In this document: positions 13,070 to 18,368 of the stretch, in pieces
How the letters are laid out: every line of letters begins with the position of its first letter
Numbering within the stretch: the stretch's first letter is position 1
Origin: a virus
Length of the DNA: 20,725 nucleotides
Reading direction: 5' to 3' (one strand)
IMG/VR virus record: IMGVR_UViG_3300030103_003176
Location: 1 to 20,725 of that record
Translations under genes and position numbers: made by a program
Notes under the pieces: model-generated
Databases searched by the model: none
Told to the model about the DNA's origin: nothing
What the model saw: the letters and a program-made list of their open reading frames with translations, nothing else

Positions 13070-13101
13070 AAAAAGAAAAAACCTCCCAAAGGAGCAGGAG
13101 G
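13070..13101 (-). terminator. Rho-independent terminator after the lysis cassette
   Basis: On the minus strand CCTCC and GGAGG pair around a 10-base loop, and the hairpin runs into TTTTTT-C-TTTT. It lies about 43 bases after the 90-residue gene. The stretch between holds only A/T-rich sequence with no gene. Confidence 0.65.
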
Positions 13102-13143
13102 AAAAACCAAGAACAGAAAAGTTTTTTTTAAAGGAGCAATCCA

Positions 13144-13416
13144 TCAATCCCATTGAGAATTAACTGGTTTTGATTCTTCTATATCTATTTGATCATCATC
13201 ATCTAATTTACCAAGTTCTGTTTTTATGTTGTGGAATAGTTTTGTTAGCTGTTCTATAATTTCGTTGAGAGAAAATCGTGAATTAATAATGTGAATACTC
13301 AAAGCAAATAAGATCCCGTTCGCTATTGCGTTGTCAGAATGACCTTTTGATTGTAACTCGTAGATTACATTATTAAACTCTAGAGCACATGCACGATTTT
13401 CAGTTTCATTTTTCAT
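13144..13416 (-). CDS. Small helical protein at the end of the lysis cassette
   Basis: A 90-residue protein, mostly helical (ENRACALEFNNVIYELQSKG; NEIIEQLTKLFHNIKTELGKL) with an acidic tail (DDDDQIDIEE). No membrane segment. I do not recognise it. I chose ATG 13416 (GGA nine bases upstream); a TTG start at 13440 would add eight residues but has no clear ribosome-binding site. It overlaps the holin-like gene upstream by 11 nt and is followed by a terminator, so it is the last gene of the tail and lysis operon. It might regulate lysis, by position only. Confidence 0.65.
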   Translation of the reverse strand: MKNETENRACALEFNNVIYELQSKGHSDNAIANGILFALSIHIINSRFSLNEIIEQLTKLFHNIKTELGKLDDDDQIDIEESKPVNSQWD

Positions 13417-13663
13417 GCTGTTTTTCCAGTATCTTTTCAATGTGTTCTAATCTCCTAGCAATATCTTTTTCAATATCGTCTCTTTCCTTCTGTACTTTTT
13501 CAACAACTGCGATCCATCTATTCCTAATCTGCTCTTCTTTCTCTTCTTTTTGCTGCAGAAGCATTTCGATCTTTTTTTCACTTTGCGAGTTTGAATAAAT
13601 AGCATAAAGAGCAAGCAAACCAATAGGACCTGCATTAAGAAGAATATCATACATCATTTCCAT
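13406..13663 (-). CDS. Holin-like protein 2: one membrane span plus coiled coil
   Basis: An 85-residue protein. Residues ~5-24 (YDILLNAGPIGLLALYAIYS) are one hydrophobic span; the rest is a highly charged helix with coiled-coil spacing (EKKIEMLLQQKEEKEEQIRN, then EKVQKERDDIEKDIARRLEHI). This is the plan of BhlA-type holins and of some spanin-like lysis proteins. It lies directly after a second gene with the same plan and near a cell-wall enzyme. The start overlaps the previous stop by one base (TAATG), with AAGGA upstream. Which of the pair is holin, antiholin or another lysis factor cannot be told. Confidence 0.65.
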   Translation of the reverse strand: MEMMYDILLNAGPIGLLALYAIYSNSQSEKKIEMLLQQKEEKEEQIRNRWIAVVEKVQKERDDIEKDIARRLEHIEKILEKQHEK

Positions 13664-13890
13664 TATCTTAATTCCTTCTTAATTTCTGCTACGTCTTCAC
13701 CGATACGATCAATCTTTTGAGAGAGATTTGTAAGAGTAGTTCTATAAAGTTCTCGATCTTCTTTGTTATCCTTATACAGTCTCTCCATATATTGTTTCTG
13801 TGACTGCATTAGATTCCACAAAACAACACAGGCAAGGCACAAAGCACCAAACTGACCTGTTACAGCATTGATCAAACTAGAGATATCCAT
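13663..13890 (-). CDS. Holin-like protein 1: one membrane span plus coiled coil
   Basis: A 75-residue protein from ATG 13890. Residues ~5-25 (SLINAVTGQFGALCLACVVLWNL) are hydrophobic; a charged helix with heptad pattern follows (MERLYKDNKEDRELYRTTLT, then SQKIDRIGEDVAEIKKEL). The plan matches small BhlA-like holins, which form membrane lesions that release or activate the phage lysin. A TTG start at 13917 would add nine residues and overlap the previous gene by 20 nt; neither start has a strong ribosome-binding site, so ATG 13890 is a preference, not proof. The next gene encodes a protein of the same plan. Confidence 0.65.
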   Translation of the reverse strand: MDISSLINAVTGQFGALCLACVVLWNLMQSQKQYMERLYKDNKEDRELYRTTLTNLSQKIDRIGEDVAEIKKELR

Positions 13891-13897
13891 GTCTCTA

Positions 13898-14290
13898 TTA
13901 TAATTGATCCTCGGCAAGATTTAAGATTTTAGGTATAGATTTTTTCAATATTTGACCTACTATTTCTATCGCTTCCTGTTTATCTATCTTGTTATCGTCG
14001 GCTTTTGCTTCTTCAAATGCTTCTGGTAGATCATTCAAACTTTTAACAATAACTTGTATAACCTGCCATCTAAACCGCACATTGTAATTCATACCATTGT
14101 TTATAGATATCAACTCTTCCATCTTCATGCCTGTGATAAGAATAAAGTTAGATACAAGATCCCATATTTCTTTTCTGGTTACTTTTTTACCACCGTCTGA
14201 ATCTTCTTCTTTTGCGGCTCTGATTTGAATGTATGTATTATAGATTTGATCCATCAAGACTTTTGATAGTGTTGCATAAGGTATTTTCAT
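13898..14290 (-). CDS. Helical protein in lysis cassette with two EF-hand-like loops
   Basis: A 130-residue, mainly helical protein. Two similar loop-helix segments stand out: DSDGGKKVTRKEIWDLVSNF (about 31-50) and DDNKIDKQEAIEIVGQIL (about 98-115). Each has acidic residues, then a small hydrophobic-centred turn, then E in an amphipathic helix, like worn EF-hands, though neither has the full D-x-D-x-D-G pattern; calcium binding is unproved. No membrane segment or enzyme motif. It lies between the cell-wall enzyme and the holin-like pair, overlapping the former by 4 nt. Its role is unknown. Confidence 0.7.
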   Translation of the reverse strand: MKIPYATLSKVLMDQIYNTYIQIRAAKEEDSDGGKKVTRKEIWDLVSNFILITGMKMEELISINNGMNYNVRFRWQVIQVIVKSLNDLPEAFEEAKADDNKIDKQEAIEIVGQILKKSIPKILNLAEDQL

Positions 14291-14871
14291 AGGTGTATTC
14301 CTTTTAATATTGTTAGTGTAAATGTAGATCCTTTTCTATTCTGTACTTGTTTATGACATAGATCCATAAAATCATTAAATCCTGTCTGTAAAACAATACA
14401 ACCCGCCGAATATCTTCCTATTCTTAGAGAAGTGTTTGAGGAGTTTGCACGATGAATTTGAATACCTGCAGAATCGTGATCCTCTCCTCCATAGTCAATA
14501 ACCTCATCACGGGTTCCATCTCTCCAAACAGGTATATCTTTACAGGGTACGAGACATTCATAGCCACTAGAACGCATCCCAATCTTAAAAGAGGACCTGT
14601 ATTGATGATTGTGTTTGAGGATTGCAACACCTGCCGATCTCGATGGATTCAAAAGATAATGTTGACCTGCATGAGTAGTACAAGGAAAAACGTATTCTAT
14701 CCACTTCTGATCCCAATACACAACATGAATTGTATCTTGAAAAGTGTCTGGCCTTTCTAACATATTCCTACAAGCGATAATATTTAGATCGTACTTGCCT
14801 TTAAAAGTCTTAAAACCACGAGCAACACACTGATCTATTACGGGTGGATTGTCTATTGAGTATCTAATCAT
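14287..14871 (-). CDS. L,D-transpeptidase-like cell-wall enzyme (candidate endolysin)
   Basis: A 194-residue protein. Near the C-terminus it has GIQIHRA (H140) and, 15 residues on, YSAGCIVL (S155, G157, C158), the H ... SxGC arrangement of L,D-transpeptidase-like (YkuD-type) catalytic sites in which cysteine is the nucleophile. The middle has beta-type segments (AGQHYLLNPSRSAGVAIL; RSSGYECLVPCKDIPVWRDG). No signal peptide or wall-binding domain is seen, so export would depend on a holin, and two holin-like genes follow. In phages such proteins are candidate lysins that cut peptidoglycan; a virion-assembly role is also possible. AAAGAGGAGAATAAACATG gives a strong start. Motif-level call. Confidence 0.55.
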   Translation of the reverse strand: MIRYSIDNPPVIDQCVARGFKTFKGKYDLNIIACRNMLERPDTFQDTIHVVYWDQKWIEYVFPCTTHAGQHYLLNPSRSAGVAILKHNHQYRSSFKIGMRSSGYECLVPCKDIPVWRDGTRDEVIDYGGEDHDSAGIQIHRANSSNTSLRIGRYSAGCIVLQTGFNDFMDLCHKQVQNRKGSTFTLTILKGIHL

Positions 14872-15037
14872 GTTTATTCTCCTCTTTTTCTCTTATGTCT
14901 TCAGGAACCTCTGAAGGATCTATATTTATCTCAAATCCTGTTTTTGCATATATTTGAATAGCAGCTTCTTTAACAACATAAAGATAATAATACTCTCCAT
15001 TGTATAATAACTTTCTTATCCACCAGTATTCTTTCAT
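14864..15037 (-). CDS. 57-residue hypothetical protein
   Basis: A short gene: the peptide begins MKEYWWIRKLLYNGEYYYLY, is rich in tyrosine and aromatic residues, and ends in a charged tail (PEDIREKEENKHD). It has no clear membrane segment. AGAGAATACAATG precedes the start, the same style as neighbours; it begins 11 bases after the hub gene stop and its TAG overlaps the next start by 8 nt. Without it there would be a 177-base gap in a packed operon. Function unknown. Confidence 0.65.
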   Translation of the reverse strand: MKEYWWIRKLLYNGEYYYLYVVKEAAIQIYAKTGFEINIDPSEVPEDIREKEENKHD

Positions 15038-15048
15038 TGTATTCTCTT

Positions 15049-17514
15049 TTATGTTGGCACAGTGTTCTTGTACGGATGAGAAGCAGGAAGAAGAGCAGTA
15101 AGTTTAAACTTATGAGCGATATAACCCTCTACTTTTTCACGTTCTGCATCATGAAGAGGTATTGAGAATGTTAATAACTCGGCAAGATCAAAAGAGCCAA
15201 AAGCGAAATTAAATTGCTGTGTTTGATTTGCATAGTTTATATCTGGATCTCTTCCTATTCTGAAGTTAGGAGAAAGAGATATATCTGTATTCGTAGGAGG
15301 AAAATCTGAAGTGTTGACTCTTGTACCATTGACATACAATCCTTCCTCACCACTATAACCACCAACATCAGCAGAAGAATATATAACAATCTTCCAATTT
15401 GTATCAGGAGGAGCGATCTGATTATCTTGATGAAAGGTGTTGCTGTTGTTATCGTAGCCTATTGCATTTGTATAGGTCGACCCTGAAAAAGAATCTAAGA
15501 GATGTAACTGGTAAGATCTACCACAGTTTATCAAAGGAGCTTTATAATAACTTCCTCCTGAAAAATCAGTATCACCAATTGGATCAGCAGAAGCACGCAT
15601 TAACATAGCAACACAGATCCCATCTGTACCCGATAGATCCATTTTAGAATTATAATCTGTAGCAAGAAATTCATGATCGCCAAATGCAAATCTAGCAAAA
15701 TGAAAACCTGAGACAGTGATAGATTTAGAGGGCGATCCTGCTCCTGTGTTATAGTTGTTGTTATTCCCTGCTTGATTTGAGAATGAGAATGAGTTCTGTC
15801 TATCGATCCATGTCGTTACATCTCCACCAGATTCTGACATATCAACATCACTAGATAACCATATAAATAACTGAGTATTGTTATAAGTTGAGTTTGGTAA
15901 CCAACCACTATAGGCACCATCTGAATCTTCTGTATCTTCTGTTCTTTGCATTTTGGGGGATGGAATGCCTAATGTAACTGTACATTCTTGAGCATCAATC
16001 GAGTAATCACAACCCAACACCATGCAATATCTTCCTTTGTAAATAGGATCAACTGTATCATAAAGATGCTCAACATAGTTAGATCTGAAGGTTACAATAT
16101 CCCCAGCTACAAGTGTTGCAAATCTCAAAGGAAGTTTCACAGACAATCTTTCAGATATGTATAGATCCCACACTCGCAAACGTCTTAAATCTTGTAATGC
16201 TTGTGATTGTCTATTGTCAGGATCTGCAAGATAATACAAACTGAAGTCTCTCTCTATCTCTGATAATGCAGGAAGAGAATCAACACGAGATCCATTGTAA
16301 ACACCTCCTGAGTAGTACACATTCACAAAGTTGTATTTGATGTATGTAGTTCTATAAATGTTTGCTATATCGGGTGAAAAGAAATCATGTTGTAATACAT
16401 CAATAATATCATAATCTGATATCTCTGCTCTTAGATCGGGTGTTTTTCGTGTCTCTATTCCTTCAGGATCTGTACAGGCCCTAATAGATATCGAATCCTG
16501 TCTGTAGACCGGAAAAATACCAACTGTCAAAAAGATATCTACAATGGATCTGAATCCATTTGATAGAGGAGATTCCACTGCGAAACCTATATCATAATCA
16601 GCACCCGTTGATCTTGTTATCTCTTTGCTTGCTCTTTTGGCATCTGACACATCGAAGATCTGTTTGTCAATCTTACCACCTATAGACCACTCAACAGGAT
16701 AAACATCAAACTCCCCATTGTTACCCGTTCCTGTACTCGTTAGAATACTTGCAAGAATCTCATAAGGTTCTCCTTGTAGCCAAGCACAATAGCGAACCGT
16801 AGATCCTCTTTTTAAGGTTACTCTAGTTGTATTGTTGTAATTTGCTGTCGTTATTCCTGTTAAGGATGTGCTTGTAGATCCTGTCCAAAAGATATAAAAC
16901 TCTTGATTACCTCCTCCTGTACCGTCATTGATACACTTTGCTATTCCTTTCGATCCTGCTTTTTTGAAGAAAGATGCATCTGTAAGATTTAAAGTAGCAT
17001 CACCTGTTCCAAAGTCTGCACCTGTTGAGGTTGTTGTTTGTCCTACTTCATAGAATAAAGAAAAATGAGGTGGATCTGTATCTGAAAAAACAGTTCCTGC
17101 TCTTGTATCTAGTGACGTTTGTAAAGTAGATAATAGATCCTTAAATCCCAATGAAAATAGACCTCTTTGCCCTGATATCGTATCTAATGATCCTATTGCT
17201 AGGTTTCTGAATCCCTGTCTATTGATTGAGCATTGAAGAACCGCTATCTGTCCTCTTCTCATCTTTGGCAATATTGATCTAATATCACCTGACAACTGAA
17301 GAGAAAAACCACCAAAAGACACAGACCATCTTTGAGGGATTACCCTTGATCCTGTTATTCTTACAGAACCCCTAGCAATCTGTATATTCCCTGCATCATC
17401 CTCAACAGAAAAGGGTTCTCCTAAGGCATTGAGAACACCAACAAATTCTAATCTATATCTTACATATAGAGAAGATCGATTGAGAGAACCAACAAATTCA
17501 AGATCCCAACTCAT
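15049..17514 (-). CDS. Tail hub-like protein with C-terminal concanavalin/LamG-like lectin domain
   Basis: An 821-residue protein that follows the tape measure and a 285-residue tail gene, the usual place of the siphovirus baseplate hub. The first ~530 residues are beta-rich and resemble hub or tail-tip proteins in pattern (for instance 'VPQRWSVSFGGFSLQLSGDI', 'RYRLEFVGVLNALGEPFSVE'). A linker DTEDSDGAYSG (~525-537) leads to a ~285-residue lectin-like domain: TQLFIWLSSDV at its start, ARFAFGDHEFL, LYVNGTRVNTS, FRIGRDPD, and the typical end FDLAELLTFSIPLHDAEREK with EGYIAHKFKLTALLPASHPYK. This ending is common in LamG/concanavalin-like domains. Binding a host-surface glycan is the likely role. 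The start overlaps the previous stop by 4 nt; the stop comes 11 bases before the next small gene. Confidence 0.75.
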   Translation of the reverse strand: MSWDLEFVGSLNRSSLYVRYRLEFVGVLNALGEPFSVEDDAGNIQIARGSVRITGSRVIPQRWSVSFGGFSLQLSGDIRSILPKMRRGQIAVLQCSINRQGFRNLAIGSLDTISGQRGLFSLGFKDLLSTLQTSLDTRAGTVFSDTDPPHFSLFYEVGQTTTSTGADFGTGDATLNLTDASFFKKAGSKGIAKCINDGTGGGNQEFYIFWTGSTSTSLTGITTANYNNTTRVTLKRGSTVRYCAWLQGEPYEILASILTSTGTGNNGEFDVYPVEWSIGGKIDKQIFDVSDAKRASKEITRSTGADYDIGFAVESPLSNGFRSIVDIFLTVGIFPVYRQDSISIRACTDPEGIETRKTPDLRAEISDYDIIDVLQHDFFSPDIANIYRTTYIKYNFVNVYYSGGVYNGSRVDSLPALSEIERDFSLYYLADPDNRQSQALQDLRRLRVWDLYISERLSVKLPLRFATLVAGDIVTFRSNYVEHLYDTVDPIYKGRYCMVLGCDYSIDAQECTVTLGIPSPKMQRTEDTEDSDGAYSGWLPNSTYNNTQLFIWLSSDVDMSESGGDVTTWIDRQNSFSFSNQAGNNNNYNTGAGSPSKSITVSGFHFARFAFGDHEFLATDYNSKMDLSGTDGICVAMLMRASADPIGDTDFSGGSYYKAPLINCGRSYQLHLLDSFSGSTYTNAIGYDNNSNTFHQDNQIAPPDTNWKIVIYSSADVGGYSGEEGLYVNGTRVNTSDFPPTNTDISLSPNFRIGRDPDINYANQTQQFNFAFGSFDLAELLTFSIPLHDAEREKVEGYIAHKFKLTALLPASHPYKNTVPT

Positions 17515-18368
17515 ACTATGCTCTTACCTTGTTGTCTTGCTATCTCGTTAAGTATTGCAAGACCTTGTATTCTGTCTGTGCTAGAAATACCTCCTACATT
17601 TGTAAACGGATTAGAACCACCAGAAGCAGCAGGAACCTCTGAAGGCTTGAAGTTTGGAGATCTATCTATACCGTCAAAGCCTGAATGAAAGTTAAATAAT
17701 GTATGTGTATCTAGATACAATCGTACATTAAGAGAAAACAAACGACCGTTCTCATTTGTTATAATGTTTTGTCCTATGTCAGCGGCTGCTCTTCGCAATG
17801 TGGGCCAAAAACGATAATATCTAAGGAATGCTCTTTCTGGATATGTGTATGCCATCTTTGGATTGAATGTAATATTACCACCCGTTGAAGAAGAGAAAGA
17901 ACCATCAACACCTGCGATCTTTGACTTCTCAATAATTGACGTAGGTGAATCTGTTTGTATTGTCACATAATCACCTGTAACAGGAAGATTTGCACCTGTA
18001 ATATCTTTAAAAGGGTTTGATCCTAATAACTGTGTTGCAGAATTTTGTTCAACTGTATTCAGAAAAGGATGAATGTAGGCTTTATCAGCATCAGCACAGA
18101 AGGAAACATATCCTCCTCGATCTAGATGATTCTGCATAGATTCTAACTTGATAGCAAGATCCTCACCTAATAGCATTCTATCTCTTTGAATCGTTACAAA
18201 CTCCCTTTGCAATCCGTGAGATAGATATCTCCTTCCACCCCTCGAAATAGATTCTGATACATCATATTGATATTCAGAAAACAGTTCTCCTAACTTCTCA
18301 CCTAGATCAATCGTTCTAAGTGATCTAGCATCAGGCTCAGGAAAATAATAAAACTTTGCATTACCCAT
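17511..18368 (-). CDS. Tail protein, distal-tail (Dit) candidate
   Basis: A 285-residue protein located between the tape measure and the hub, where siphoviruses place the distal tail protein that joins tube and baseplate. Mixed alpha/beta with many aromatic residues (RAFLRYYRFWPTLRRAA; VRLYLDTHTLFNFHSGFDG); no motif I can name. I chose ATG 18368 because GGAGG lies six bases upstream; the ATG just before it (18371) has only a three-base gap. With this start the gene begins immediately after the tape measure stop. The stop overlaps the hub start by 4 nt. Assignment is by position. Confidence 0.7.
   Translation of the reverse strand: MGNAKFYYFPEPDARSLRTIDLGEKLGELFSEYQYDVSESISRGGRRYLSHGLQREFVTIQRDRMLLGEDLAIKLESMQNHLDRGGYVSFCADADKAYIHPFLNTVEQNSATQLLGSNPFKDITGANLPVTGDYVTIQTDSPTSIIEKSKIAGVDGSFSSSTGGNITFNPKMAYTYPERAFLRYYRFWPTLRRAAADIGQNIITNENGRLFSLNVRLYLDTHTLFNFHSGFDGIDRSPNFKPSEVPAASGGSNPFTNVGGISSTDRIQGLAILNEIARQQGKSIV

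Noticed and set aside
13447-13650. Alternative frame within the second holin-like gene
   Set aside because: It is wholly contained in the holin-like gene, highly basic, and without a separate ribosome-binding site.
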